A DNA stretch of 64,000 nucleotides from RGIG6165 sp045538835 (GCA_045538835.1 JAZQEF010000022.1:26002-90001), one strand, 5' to 3'; counted from the first letter of the stretch, positions 25,975-33,559 are shown. Program-made: numbers and translations. Notes: a model not told the origin generated them from the sequence alone.

Positions 25975-26800
25975 GACTGTACTTTTTGTAACAGCGGGCG
26001 CATTCATATATTCACTTGCCGTGAATGTGTTTTTAGCGCCCAATAATATTGCACCGGGCGGTGTGACAGGTCTTGCAACGGCGCTTAATTACCTCTTTTC
26101 ATTTCTGCCGATAGGCACGCTGACATTTGTATTTAATATACCCCTTTTTATTATGGGATACCGTGCCATCGGCAAGAATTTTATAATTTCAACGGTGCTG
26201 ACCACCTTTTTGGTGTCGGCTTTTCTCGACGTCACAGCGCTTATACCCGTTTATACTGAAGACAGGCTGCTCTCTGCCCTGTTCGGCGGTCTGCTTATGG
26301 GTGCGGGACTTGGCATAGTGATGCGGTGCGGGACAACCACAGGAGGTGCCGACATAGTAGTTAGGGTGCTCCGAAAGAAAAACCCCGCGCTCTCGGTGGC
26401 GTTTTTGGTATTTACAGTTGATTTATTCACTGTCGCATTTGCGGCGCTTGTCTATAGGGAGATGACGAGCGCTCTCTATGCGCTCATTGCCATTTTTGTA
26501 AGTTCAACGGTTGCCGACAAGATAGTGTCGGGTGCTGATGACGGTAAACTTGTCCACATAATGACCGCCCATACCGAAAAAATGGCAGATGCGATAGCAA
26601 CCGGGCTTTCAAGGGGTGTTACCCTGCTACACGCAAAAGGATACTATACAGGGCAGGAAAAAGATGTTATAATGGTTGTTATCAGGCGCTATCAACTCGC
26701 CTCACTGCGCAGGATAGTCAAGGAGACGGATGCTGATGCATTTATAATCTTTTCCGATGCAACAGAAGTTTTTGGAAACGGATTTCAACTTCAGGAATAA
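25943..26800 (+). CDS. YitT family membrane protein (DUF161 + DUF2179)
   Basis: A protein of about 285 residues with five or so membrane helices (the AFIYSLAVNVFLAPNNIAPGG opening is characteristic) and a C-terminal cytoplasmic DUF2179 domain (LLHAKGYYTGQEKDVIMVV). The family is widespread in Firmicutes and its transport role is unsettled. The best start is TTG 25943, because AGGAG at 25930-25934 lies 8 bases upstream. This makes a 32-base overlap with mrnC. Earlier in-frame codons lie deep inside mrnC and have no ribosome site. Confidence 0.85.
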   Translation: MKNLSKEFPYKTVLFVTAGAFIYSLAVNVFLAPNNIAPGGVTGLATALNYLFSFLPIGTLTFVFNIPLFIMGYRAIGKNFIISTVLTTFLVSAFLDVTALIPVYTEDRLLSALFGGLLMGAGLGIVMRCGTTTGGADIVVRVLRKKNPALSVAFLVFTVDLFTVAFAALVYREMTSALYALIAIFVSSTVADKIVSGADDGKLVHIMTAHTEKMADAIATGLSRGVTLLHAKGYYTGQEKDVIMVVIRRYQLASLRRIVKETDADAFIIFSDATEVFGNGFQLQE

Positions 26801-26826
26801 TTTTTTAATATACAAGGGAGACAATT

Positions 26827-27549
26827 ATGAGCGGACATTCAAAATGGAATAACATTAAAAACAAAAAGGCAAAATCCGATGCCGCAAAAGCAAAGGTGTT
26901 TACTAAAATCGGCAAGGAGATGAGTATGGCGGTCAAGGCAGGCGGCCCCAACCCCGAATCAAACTCCAAACTGCGTGACCTTATCGTCAAGGCAAAATCG
27001 CTCAACGTGCCCAACGACAATATTGACCGTATTATCAAAAAGGCAAGTTCTGCTGACGATAACGAAAACTACGAGGCTATAAACTATGAGGGATACGGTC
27101 CCTGCGGCGTTGCCTTTATGGTTGAAACGCTTACCGATAACAGAAACAGAACGGCGGCAAATATGCGCCACTATTTTGACAAAAACGGCGGCAATCTCGG
27201 ACAGACGGGCAGCGTCGGCTGGATGTTCTCACAGCAGGGTACTATCATTATTGAAAGCGACGGTCTTGATGCCGACACCGTTATGATGGACGCGCTTGAT
27301 GCAGGCGCATCTGACTTTGCTGAAGAAGAAGGCGCATTTACGATAACGACCGAGCCTTCGGCACTTTCCGCAGTAGCAGAGGCGCTTATGGCAAAGAATT
27401 ACACGCTTGTTTCTGCAGAAAACGAAATGGTCCCCTCTACATATTCAAAGATCGAGGGTGACGAAAACTTAAAGTTTATGAACAGACTTATCGATATGCT
27501 TGATGAGGATGACGATGTTCAGAACGTCTGGCACAACTGGGAAGAGTAA
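26827..27549 (+). CDS. YebC/PmpR family protein
   Basis: A 240-residue protein of the YebC/TACO1 family. It opens MSGHSKWNNIKNKKAKSD, with GGPNPESNSKLRDLI and a GPGGVA-type segment present as GYGPCGVAFMVE. It was long annotated as a transcription regulator; recent family work links YebC proteins to relief of ribosome stalling at proline-rich stretches. The GGGAGACAATT leader gives a normal site. A GNAT acetyltransferase gene follows after one base. Confidence 0.95.
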   Translation: MSGHSKWNNIKNKKAKSDAAKAKVFTKIGKEMSMAVKAGGPNPESNSKLRDLIVKAKSLNVPNDNIDRIIKKASSADDNENYEAINYEGYGPCGVAFMVETLTDNRNRTAANMRHYFDKNGGNLGQTGSVGWMFSQQGTIIIESDGLDADTVMMDALDAGASDFAEEEGAFTITTEPSALSAVAEALMAKNYTLVSAENEMVPSTYSKIEGDENLKFMNRLIDMLDEDDDVQNVWHNWEE

Positions 27550-27550
27550 A

Positions 27551-27988
27551 ATGGGAATTGAATTAAAAGAAATTACATACGGCTCCGCCGAGTACGAGAT
27601 GACGCGTGAGCTTCGTAACAGAATTATGCGAGTGCCGATAGGGCTGAGCATATACGACCAGGATTACACGTTTGAAGTGAATTCACGTATAATCGGGGCG
27701 TTTGACGGGGATAAGATGCTCGGCTGCAGTATAGTCGGCAAACTTGACGGTGAATACTGTCTTGATTTTCTGTGCGTTGACGATACGGTGCAGAAATCGG
27801 GCATCGGCTCAATGCTTATCAAGGACGTTGAGAAGTGGGTCGCATCAAAGGGTGCTCCCGTTCTCATTCTCGAAGCGAGAACGAGTGCGCAGAAATTCTA
27901 CGAAAAGCACGGGTATGAGGCGTACGGCAAGATTTATTTAATGAAAAACTCCCCCACCGACCACATCCGAATGAGAAAATACTTTTAA
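27551..27988 (+). CDS. GNAT family N-acetyltransferase
   Basis: A 145-residue acetyl-CoA-dependent acetyltransferase. CVDDTVQKSGIGSMLIKDVE carries the acetyl-CoA pyrophosphate loop (Q-x-x-G-I-G), and the C-terminal FYEKHGYEAYGKIYLMK is the usual GNAT end. The substrate is unknown. ATG 27551 follows the yebC stop by one base, with GGGAAG inside yebC as its site, so expression is probably coupled. A clear terminator follows. Confidence 0.85.
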   Translation: MGIELKEITYGSAEYEMTRELRNRIMRVPIGLSIYDQDYTFEVNSRIIGAFDGDKMLGCSIVGKLDGEYCLDFLCVDDTVQKSGIGSMLIKDVEKWVASKGAPVLILEARTSAQKFYEKHGYEAYGKIYLMKNSPTDHIRMRKYF

Positions 27989-27990
27989 AA

Positions 27991-28024
27991 ACAGGAGCAG
28001 AAGCAATTCTGCTCTGTTTTTTTG
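27991..28024 (+). terminator. Terminator after the GNAT gene
   Basis: An ACAGGAGCAGAA/TTCTGCTCTGT stem (one bulged G) is followed by a seven-T run. Confidence 0.88.
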
Positions 28025-28102
28025 TCAACGTGTACCCTTCGTCCACAAAGGCTTCTCCTTGAGGAGAGGCTCCACTTGTCAAAGCGGTGGTGAGGTGTTT
28101 TA

Positions 28103-28129
28103 ACGGGCAATTCACGAATTGCCCCTACA
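28103..28129 (+). repeat. REP-like palindrome, variant core
   Basis: It has the same outer frame (ACGGGC ... GCCCCTACA) as the three copies near 49-50 kb, but the inner arms are AATTC/GAATT instead of GGATA/TATCC. The 9-base arms are still perfectly complementary. The preceding 28038-28100 stretch (CTTCTCCTTGAGGAGAGG, then GTCAAAGCGGTGGTGAGG) looks like another degenerate interspersed repeat. Confidence 0.7.
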
Positions 28130-28270
28130 ATGCCTTCCCCTTAAAGTGGCGAAACCGTGTTGTTTTCGGAATTCCTTAAATCGTAGTTACATTATATTCG
28201 GATTTTCAGAATTTGTCAAGTATTTTTTGTGATTTCCTAAAATGTTTTTTGCACGCACGTGCAGAGAACA

Positions 28271-28444
28271 TTTACTTTACTTTTATTTACTTTACTTTTC
28301 TTTTATTTTCTTTTCTTTGTTGCATTTTCGTAACAAAAATCGCCTTTTTCGTAACAAAAATTACACTTGTGCTGTCATTTCGGGAACCGAAATACTTTAC
28401 TTTTCTTTACTTTACTTTACTTTTATTTTATTTACTTTACTTTG
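28271..28444. repeat. Pyrimidine-rich TTTAC pentamer tracts
   Basis: Two blocks (28271-28319 and 28393-28443) are made almost only of ACTTT/TTTAC-type units, so nearly all pyrimidine on the plus strand. Between them are two exact copies of TTTTCGTAACAAAAAT (28325-28340 and 28346-28361). Short open frames here are low-complexity and not credible genes. I see no other feature between 28140 and 28535. Confidence 0.75.
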
Positions 28445-28535
28445 TGGGATAAATCCGAGATTTATTTTTTGTCAAAAACCTGCAAACGCTGTCATATCAA
28501 GGCTTACACGGCTTTTTTAGAAAAAAATATCTCTT

Positions 28536-28808
28536 TTATTTTCCCTTGTTTTTCTCATTAATACGCTTTAGTTCCTTTTTGTATTTGTAATACACAAACG
28601 GAAAAACCAGACAACGCCATACAACATACAACGGAAACGTAATAAATCTTAAAATACGCTTGTAATAATACTTGCGCTCTATTATAATTACGTGCTTGTA
28701 TTCTCCGCAACCCTCGCACAAATCAAGATGCTTTGTAAGAAAGTATTTCTCCTCTTTTTCATCTGTTCCATTTAATCTGTTCCAACAATCTACACAAAAT
28801 TCTGCCAT
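28536..28808 (-). CDS. Small zinc-ribbon-like membrane-associated protein
   Basis: A 90-residue protein. It starts MAEFCVDCWNRLNG and has a second pair, LCEGCGE, so Cys5/Cys8 and Cys31/Cys34 could form a zinc ribbon. A hydrophobic segment (FITFPLYVVWRCLVFPFVYY) follows, then a basic tail. Similar small proteins are common and uncharacterised in gut Firmicutes. It has a GAGGTG ribosome site and is divergent from the small HTH regulator at 28908, which may control it. Confidence 0.72.
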   Translation of the reverse strand: MAEFCVDCWNRLNGTDEKEEKYFLTKHLDLCEGCGEYKHVIIIERKYYYKRILRFITFPLYVVWRCLVFPFVYYKYKKELKRINEKNKGK

Positions 28809-28832
28809 ATTTTTTCACCTCAATTATATTTC

Positions 28833-28896
28833 ACCAACAATCGTTGGTATATTGTTTATTTTAATTCCCTATACTAATTGTGTCAAGAACAATTGT
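28833..28896. promoter_or_regulatory. Candidate operators between divergent genes
   Basis: An inverted repeat ACCAAC-AATC-GTTGGT (28833-28848) and a perfect ACAATTGT palindrome (28889-28896) lie in the 99-base gap between the zinc-ribbon gene and the HTH gene. They are candidate sites for the adjacent regulator; no binding evidence. Confidence 0.4.
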
Positions 28897-28907
28897 AGGT
28901 GAAAAAT

Positions 28908-29120
28908 ATGAGAAATATTTTATCAAAGCGCTTAAAACAATGCCGAATTGAAAAAGGCTTAACACAAAATCAGGTTGCAATATACTGTGATATCACGGAA
29001 AAAACATATCAGAACTACGAGTTGATGACGAGAGAACCTAAAATAGAGATTCTTATTAAAATTGCAGACGTTTTCAACGTTTCCCTCGACTATCTTGTAG
29101 GAAGAACAGACAAAAAATAA
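28908..29120 (+). CDS. Small XRE-family HTH regulator
   Basis: A 70-residue single-domain HTH_3 protein: KRLKQCRIEKGLTQNQVAIYC is followed by the recognition helix region EKTYQNYELMTREP and the DYLVGRTD end that is typical of Cro/C1-type regulators. ATG 28908 is chosen because AGGTGA is well placed; GTG 28899 would be inside that site. It is probably a local repressor of itself and the divergent gene. A terminator follows. Confidence 0.88.
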   Translation: MRNILSKRLKQCRIEKGLTQNQVAIYCDITEKTYQNYELMTREPKIEILIKIADVFNVSLDYLVGRTDKK

Positions 29121-29155
29121 ATCGCCGTACAGAAATCTGTAAGGCGATTTTTATT
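29119..29155 (+). terminator. Terminator after the HTH gene
   Basis: An AAATCGCC/GGCGATTT stem with an inner TACAG/CTGTA stem, then TTTTTATTTGG. Confidence 0.85.
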
Positions 29156-29261
29156 TGGTAACGCCGTCCCCTACAACGTTGAAGTAATAGATAATAGTGA
29201 AGAGTGAATAAGTTCGGTTGAAATTCCACGGGAATTTCTTCCGTAATTCCGAATTGTAAAT

Positions 29262-29298
29262 AAAAAATCCCCGAGTTCATCACTCGGGGACATTTTTT
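29262..29298 (-). terminator. Terminator of pnp
   Basis: A CCCCGAGT/ACTCGGGG stem with six T on the minus strand. The 29156-29260 stretch on its other side holds only repeat-like debris (GTGAAGAGTGAATAAG, TAATTCCGAATTG) resembling interspersed repeats elsewhere. Confidence 0.9.
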
Positions 29299-31408
29299 AT
29301 TTACTTAAATCTGCAAGGGCTGCCTTTCTTGAAAGGCTTGTCTTGTTCTTTTCCTTGTCAAATCTGATGACTTTTACAAGGATAGTGTCGCCGACTGATA
29401 CAACGTCTTCAACATTTTCCGTTCTTGTCGGAGCAAGTTCGGAAATGTGTACCAGACCGTCCTTACCGGGCGCGTATTCAACGATAGCACCTGTACCTGA
29501 GATTATCTTCGTAACCGTACCTGTAAATGTGTCGCCTACCACGGGGTCGCGTGCGATCATCTCTATCATTCTGATAGCCTGCTCGCCCTTTTCACCGTCA
29601 ACAGCGCCGACAAATACGTTACCCTCTTCGTCAACATCGATTTTAACGTCATAGTCAGCGCAGAGTTTCTGGATAACGCAGCCGCCCTTACCGATAACGT
29701 CTCTTATCTTGTCGGGATCAATAGCAGTCTTGAGCATCTTGGGGGCATACTTTGAAAGTTCTTTTCTCGGTTCGGGAATAGCCTTGAGCATAACCTCGTC
29801 GAGAATGTAAAGACGCGCTTCATGAGTCTTTTCAAACGCCTCTCTGATTATCTCGGGTGTGAGACCGTCAATCTTAAGGTCCATCTGGATAGCGGTGATA
29901 CCCTTGTGTGTACCTGCCACCTTGAAGTCCATATCACCGAAGAAGTCTTCAATACCCTGAATATCTGTAAATGTGAGATGATAGTCGTCACCGTCTGTAA
30001 TAAGACCGCAGGAGATGCCTGCAACGGGCGCCTTAATCGGAACGCCTGCATCCATAAGTGCAAGTGTTGAACCGCAGACAGAGCCCTGTGAAGTAGAGCC
30101 GTTTGAAGAAAGAACTTCGGAAACAAGACGGATTGAATAGGGGAACTCTTCCTCAGAAGGAATTACGGGGAGAAGTGCACGTTCAGCAAGAGCGCCGTGA
30201 CCTATCTCTCTGCGGCCGGGACTTCTTGCAGGCTTAGCCTCGCCTGTTGAGTAGCCGGGCATATTGTAGTGATGCATATATCTCTTGAATTCTTCATCGT
30301 CGATACCGTCGAGCATCTGCTGCTCCTTGATAGCGCCGAGAGTTGCTATCGTGAGCACCTGTGTAAGACCTCTCGAGAAGAGACCTGAACCGTGAACTCT
30401 GGGAAGCAGACCGACTTCTGCATGAAGGTCACGCATATCACGAAGACCTCTGCCGTCAACACGCTTGCCCGTCTTGAGCCACTCTCTTACAACCATTTTT
30501 TGGATTTTATAAAGTACTTCGCCAAAAAGATGCTTCTGTTCGGGATATTTCTCAGCAAATTCTGCTTCGACTTTTTCTGTGATTTCTGCAATCGCATTAT
30601 CTCTTGCAGACTTGTCGCCGTTATCAAGCGCTTTTCTTACATCTTCGATGCAGTAAGCGGAAATTTCTTCATAAAGGTCATGCGGAAGGTCAGCACTGGG
30701 ATAGTCAAACTTGGGCTTACCTATCTCAGCAACAATGCTGTTAATAAATTCAACGACCTTCTGATTTTCTTCATGAGCCTTCATGATAGCGGCAAACATA
30801 GTGTCATCGTCAACTTCGTTTGCGCCTGCTTCAATCATAACTACCTTCTTGGCAGATGAAGCGACTGTTACAGCCATTTCGCTCTTTTTCTTCTGTTCTG
30901 CTGTGGGGTTGAGCACTATCTGACCGTCAACAAGACCTGCAACAACACTAGATACAGGACCGTTCCACGGAATGTCGGAAATTGAAAGTGCGATAGATGC
31001 ACCCACAAGTCCCACAACTTCGGGGGAACAGTCGGGGTCGACCGACATAACCGTGAGGCAGAGTGCAACATCATTTCTCAGATCCTTAGGGAAGAGAGGA
31101 CGAACGGGACGGTCAATTACTCTTGAAGCAAGGATTGCCTTTTCGCTCGGTCTGCCCTCACGCTTTGTAAAGCCGCCGGGAATCTTACCGACTGCATAGA
31201 GTTTTTCTTCAAAATCTACCGAGAGAGGTAAGAAATCGATGCCCTCACGGGGCTTCTTTGAAGCGGTTGCAGTGCACATAAGCACTGTTTCACCGTAGCG
31301 CACGAGACATGCGCCGTTTGCCTGGAATGCAAATTTGCCTGTTTCTACAACAAGCGGTCTTCCGCAGAATTCTGTCGAAAAGACCTTAACGTTAGGATAT
31401 TCGTACAT
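29297..31408 (-). CDS. pnp: Polyribonucleotide nucleotidyltransferase (PNPase)
   Basis: A 703-residue 3'-5' phosphorolytic exoribonuclease of normal length. Two RNase PH domains come first; the second has RSPGRREIGHGALAERAL, and the catalytic Asp region is near LTFTDIQGIEDFFGDMDFK. A KH domain (VIGKGGCVIQKLC) and an S1 domain (VGDTFTGTVTKIISGTGAIVE... then GLVHISEL) follow. It lies directly after rpsO, the conserved rpsO-pnp order. The 149-base gap contains an rpsO terminator and a long leader hairpin (31449-31496) that may mediate autocontrol. Confidence 0.97.
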   Translation of the reverse strand: MYEYPNVKVFSTEFCGRPLVVETGKFAFQANGACLVRYGETVLMCTATASKKPREGIDFLPLSVDFEEKLYAVGKIPGGFTKREGRPSEKAILASRVIDRPVRPLFPKDLRNDVALCLTVMSVDPDCSPEVVGLVGASIALSISDIPWNGPVSSVVAGLVDGQIVLNPTAEQKKKSEMAVTVASSAKKVVMIEAGANEVDDDTMFAAIMKAHEENQKVVEFINSIVAEIGKPKFDYPSADLPHDLYEEISAYCIEDVRKALDNGDKSARDNAIAEITEKVEAEFAEKYPEQKHLFGEVLYKIQKMVVREWLKTGKRVDGRGLRDMRDLHAEVGLLPRVHGSGLFSRGLTQVLTIATLGAIKEQQMLDGIDDEEFKRYMHHYNMPGYSTGEAKPARSPGRREIGHGALAERALLPVIPSEEEFPYSIRLVSEVLSSNGSTSQGSVCGSTLALMDAGVPIKAPVAGISCGLITDGDDYHLTFTDIQGIEDFFGDMDFKVAGTHKGITAIQMDLKIDGLTPEIIREAFEKTHEARLYILDEVMLKAIPEPRKELSKYAPKMLKTAIDPDKIRDVIGKGGCVIQKLCADYDVKIDVDEEGNVFVGAVDGEKGEQAIRMIEMIARDPVVGDTFTGTVTKIISGTGAIVEYAPGKDGLVHISELAPTRTENVEDVVSVGDTILVKVIRFDKEKNKTSLSRKAALADLSK

Positions 31409-31448
31409 TTTTCTTTCTCCTTTTCTTTTTTGTTGTAAGTGAAGGCTT

Positions 31449-31496
31449 TAGCACTTAAATAAAAGTCCGACCTCTCGGGCGCTTATTTAACTGCTA
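31449..31496 (-). promoter_or_regulatory. Long hairpin in the pnp leader
   Basis: Positions 31449-31462 pair with 31483-31496 at 13 of 14 bases, with a further GTCCGA/TCGGGC inner stem, giving a nearly continuous 48-base hairpin upstream of pnp. In E. coli a leader stem cut by RNase III lets PNPase limit its own mRNA; a similar role is possible here. Confidence 0.45.
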
Positions 31497-31517
31497 AATA
31501 CCCCTGCTTACAAATGT

Positions 31518-31556
31518 TCAAAAAGGGGGAAAATATGCTTTTCCCCCTCGTTTTGA
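31518..31556 (-). terminator. Terminator after rpsO
   Basis: On the minus strand, outer arms TTCAAAA/TTTTGAA and an inner AGGGGGAAAA/TTTTCCCCCT stem directly follow the rpsO stop. Read-through would serve pnp. Confidence 0.8.
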
Positions 31557-31557
31557 A

Positions 31558-31821
31558 TTACTTTCTGATTCCGAGCTTTGCAATAACTGCTCTGTATCTC
31601 TCGATGTCTACCTTCTGAAGATAGCTGAGAAGTCTGCGGCGCTTACCTACCATCATGTAAAGACCACGTCTTGAATGAGCATCGTTGTGATTGTTTCTGA
31701 GATGCTCTGTAAGATGATTGATACGCTCAGTAAGAATAGCGATCTGAACTTCGGGCGAACCTGTATCAGTTTCATGAGTGCGGTTAGCCTCGATAATTCC
31801 AGCCTTCTTTGCCTTATCCAT
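31558..31821 (-). CDS. rpsO: 30S ribosomal protein S15
   Basis: An 87-residue S15, standard length, which binds 16S rRNA early in small-subunit assembly. NRTHETDTGSPEVQIA, INHLTEHLRNNHNDAHSRRG and YLQKVDIERY are conserved. GGAGGTAAAAGAA is the ribosome site. The leader starting near 31901 has a long imperfect stem just before that site, consistent with S15 feedback on its own mRNA. pnp follows on the same strand. Confidence 0.97.
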   Translation of the reverse strand: MDKAKKAGIIEANRTHETDTGSPEVQIAILTERINHLTEHLRNNHNDAHSRRGLYMMVGKRRRLLSYLQKVDIERYRAVIAKLGIRK

Positions 31822-31845
31822 TTCTTTTACCTCCTACATATATTA

Positions 31846-31900
31846 GCGTCAGCCCGGGCAATGGTGGGAGGCCCCTAAATGCCAGAACCCAGAACAGCGC
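31846..31900 (-). promoter_or_regulatory. Possible S15 autoregulatory leader
   Basis: On the minus strand GCGCTGTTCTGGG (31900-31888) pairs with CCCGGGCTGACGC (31858-31846), using several G-U pairs and two or three mismatches. It encloses a GC-rich region, about 24 bases before the rpsO start. It begins at the RNA start expected from the promoter. S15 leaders of this kind are known in several phyla; this copy is only a candidate. Confidence 0.45.
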
Positions 31901-31907
31901 AAAATAG

Positions 31908-31936
31908 ATTATAACAAAAGTTTTCTCAAATGTAAA
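31908..31936 (-). promoter_or_regulatory. rpsO promoter
   Basis: TTTACA (31936-31931), 17 bases and TATAAT (31913-31908) on the minus strand. Confidence 0.85.
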
Positions 31937-32018
31937 GCATTTTATTTATAAATTATACATTATATTGTGACGTAAACCCTGTTTAATTGATTTTTGATGC
32001 AATCAAAAATCTTTCCAT

Positions 32019-32064
32019 AATTCCGCATTCCGAATTCCGCATTCCGAATTCCGCATTCCGAATT
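32019..32064. repeat. 14-base tandem repeat, three exact copies
   Basis: AATTCCGCATTCCG is repeated three times (32019-32060) plus AATT, directly abutting the stop codon of the PspC gene. On its left is a perfect ATCAAAAATC-type hairpin (about 31988-32011). The unit resembles TAATTCCGAATTG debris at 29244. Confidence 0.9.
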
Positions 32065-32254
32065 ACTCTTCAATTCCTTCGGGCATAACGAGCGCCGCAA
32101 TAATATATACCAGCAGACCGCTGCCGCAGAATACTGCAAGAAGCACCGCAATAAGTCTTACTATCGTAGAATCAAGGCCAAGATACTGCGCAATACCGCC
32201 GCATACACCGCAAAGTTTTTTATCTGTTTTAGACTTGCGTAATTTCTTTTCCAT
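32063..32254 (-). CDS. PspC domain protein
   Basis: A 63-residue protein consisting of one PspC domain: KKLRKSKTDKKLCGVCGGIAQYLG leads into a single membrane helix (VRLIAVLLAVFCGSGLLVYII) and the conserved MPE end. PspC proteins take part in membrane-stress responses; here it is a lone small membrane protein. An AAAGGAGAG site precedes ATG 32254. Three 14-base tandem repeats start immediately after its stop codon. Confidence 0.9.
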   Translation of the reverse strand: MEKKLRKSKTDKKLCGVCGGIAQYLGLDSTIVRLIAVLLAVFCGSGLLVYIIAALVMPEGIEE

Positions 32255-32418
32255 AAGTTTACTCTCCTTTTATTTTGTGACTATATAATACTACATTCCC
32301 CAGAAAAATTCAATATATCAAATCCATATTACTTACCGTCTCACATTTACTCCCCTACACGATTGTTTCCTTCACGCTTACCCTCATCCACGCTCACTTA
32401 CACTCGCTCACCTTCGGT

Positions 32419-32439
32419 AAGTCAGTAACTTACTGACTT
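32419..32439. repeat. 21-base perfect palindrome
   Basis: AAGTCAGTAA, a single C, then TTACTGACTT, in a gene-free stretch (32255-32460) between PspC and the second GNAT gene. It has no T-run that would make it a clear terminator. Confidence 0.6.
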
Positions 32440-32460
32440 TATAGGAAGTCAGCGCAAATA

Positions 32461-32494
32461 AAAAAGAAACTTCTACACGTAAGTTTCTTTTTAT
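32461..32494 (-). terminator. Terminator overlapping the end of the GNAT gene
   Basis: AAAAAGAAACTT (32461-32472) pairs with AAGTTTCTTTTT (32481-32492). The stop codon lies at the base of the stem. Confidence 0.8.
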
Positions 32495-33015
32495 TTAGTA
32501 ATTGCTTTTTCAAGACAAACAAGCTTAACGCCCTTGATTCCATTGAAATCACATGGCATAATGCCGACCTCTTTAAAGCCGTATTTTGCATAGATTTTTC
32601 TTGCACGTACATTTCGTGCATTCGTGTCCATACGAAGATATTTACAGCCGTTTTCTTTTGCATAACCTTCATAAAACTCCAGCATTTTTCTGCCGATTCC
32701 TTTACCTTTTGCAGACGGAGAAACGGTCAGCAGATGAAGCACCATATATTCGTCTTTCGAAGCCTCAAATTCCCACTCTGCAAGGTCATATTCGGGCGTT
32801 ATTTCCCTGTTTATGCGCATAGACGCAACAATTCTCCCCTCGTCCTCGCAGACGAACAAATCACCTTTTTCAAGCGCTGTAAGAGCCGTATCCCGAGTCG
32901 GATAAACACCCCTTACCCAACCCGTGGTTGTCCTGCCTGCTTCCTCTTCGGTGTGTATTTCATCATATATTTTAACGATACCTTCAATATCGTCTTTCGT
33001 CGCTTTTCTTATCAT
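32491..33015 (-). CDS. GNAT family N-acetyltransferase
   Basis: A 174-residue acetyltransferase. MIRKATKDDIEGIVKIYDEIH is the common GNAT opening; LHLLTVSPSAKGKGIGRKMLEF carries the acetyl-CoA-binding K/G-x-G-I-G loop, and YAKYGFKEVGIMPC is the C-terminal strand region. The C-terminal part, GIKGVKLVCLEK, resembles small-molecule acetylating members. ATG 33015 has GGAG at correct spacing; TTG 33027 lies before the site. The substrate is unknown. Single gene with its own terminator. Confidence 0.87.
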   Translation of the reverse strand: MIRKATKDDIEGIVKIYDEIHTEEEAGRTTTGWVRGVYPTRDTALTALEKGDLFVCEDEGRIVASMRINREITPEYDLAEWEFEASKDEYMVLHLLTVSPSAKGKGIGRKMLEFYEGYAKENGCKYLRMDTNARNVRARKIYAKYGFKEVGIMPCDFNGIKGVKLVCLEKAITK

Positions 33016-33133
33016 TTCTTTCTCCAAATATACAGCAATTTTATCGCATCATAATTAATATTTATAGAGTTTATAACTCTAAATGTCAATATCAATTTTT
33101 AATTTATTGTATAATCAACGCGAGGTGATTAAA

Positions 33134-33406
33134 ATGAATACAAAAACTTGCAGTGACTGTCAGAACTTTCGACAGCACTATATTATCAATGAAGACCACT
33201 GCACTTGGGTAAATTGCTGACATTGTACGGAGCACATAACAAAAAGAATATCCATATTCAGCAAGACCTGTTGCGATTTTGTACAAAAAGAGCCAAGTAG
33301 TGAAACCCGTATAACAAAAGACTATGTTACTAAAGAATTGCTGAAATACATTCAAAGCCTGGAATTACCGCCTGAGATAACAATAGATACATCTTCCAAA
33401 CTTTAA
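33134..33406 (+). pseudogene. Small Cys-rich protein gene interrupted by an in-frame TGA
   Basis: From ATG 33134 (GAGGTG site upstream) the frame reads MNTKTCSDCQNFRQHYI... and meets TGA at codon 29 (33218-33220), then continues open to TAA 33406 for 90 codons in all. The context is Cys-stop-His-Cys. I recall relatives from gut Firmicutes with Cys-Gly-His-Cys there, so a single G-to-T change (GGA to TGA) explains it. The downstream half keeps sensible composition (KTCCDFVQKEPS..., ending PPEITIDTSSKL), so decay is recent, or the stop is read through. Confidence 0.65.
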
Positions 33407-33426
33407 CGATATTTGTGCAAAGCAAA

Positions 33427-33455
33427 TTGACAAAGGCTGTTTTGTTTGGTATAAT
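33427..33455 (+). promoter_or_regulatory. tRNA-Leu promoter
   Basis: Exact consensus TTGACA (33427-33432), 17-base spacer, TATAAT (33450-33455), ending 15 bases before the tRNA. Confidence 0.93.
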
Positions 33456-33470
33456 TCATATGTTATCTTC

Positions 33471-33559
33471 GCCGGTGTGGCGGAACTGGCAGACGCCCGG
33501 GACTTAAAATCCCGTGGGTAGCGATACCCGTACCGGTTCGATCCCGGTCACCGGCACCA
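33471..33559 (+). tRNA. tRNA-Leu (anticodon TAA)
   Basis: A complete class II tRNA: acceptor GCCGGTG/CACCGGC, anticodon stem GGGA/TCCC with loop CTTAAAA, a long variable arm (GTGGGTAGCGATACCCG), T-loop GGTTCGATCC and an encoded CCA. It reads UUA codons. It has a consensus promoter and an immediate terminator. Confidence 0.97.

Noticed and set aside
28213..28561. Overlapping Phe/Tyr/Leu-rich open frames in the T-rich tract
   Set aside because: They are a by-product of TTTAC-type repeats; low complexity and no initiation signals.
32019..32064. CRISPR-like repeat
   Set aside because: Units are 14 bases in direct tandem with no spacers; no cas genes are in the window.
33218..33220. TGA as a selenocysteine codon
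   Set aside because: No convincing downstream stem-loop with a GG apical motif is seen, and the family residue I recall at this place is Gly, one base away from TGA.
33104..33355. 83-codon minus-strand frame opposite the interrupted Cys-rich gene
   Set aside because: It has no ribosome site and the plus strand carries the recognisable Cys-rich frame.
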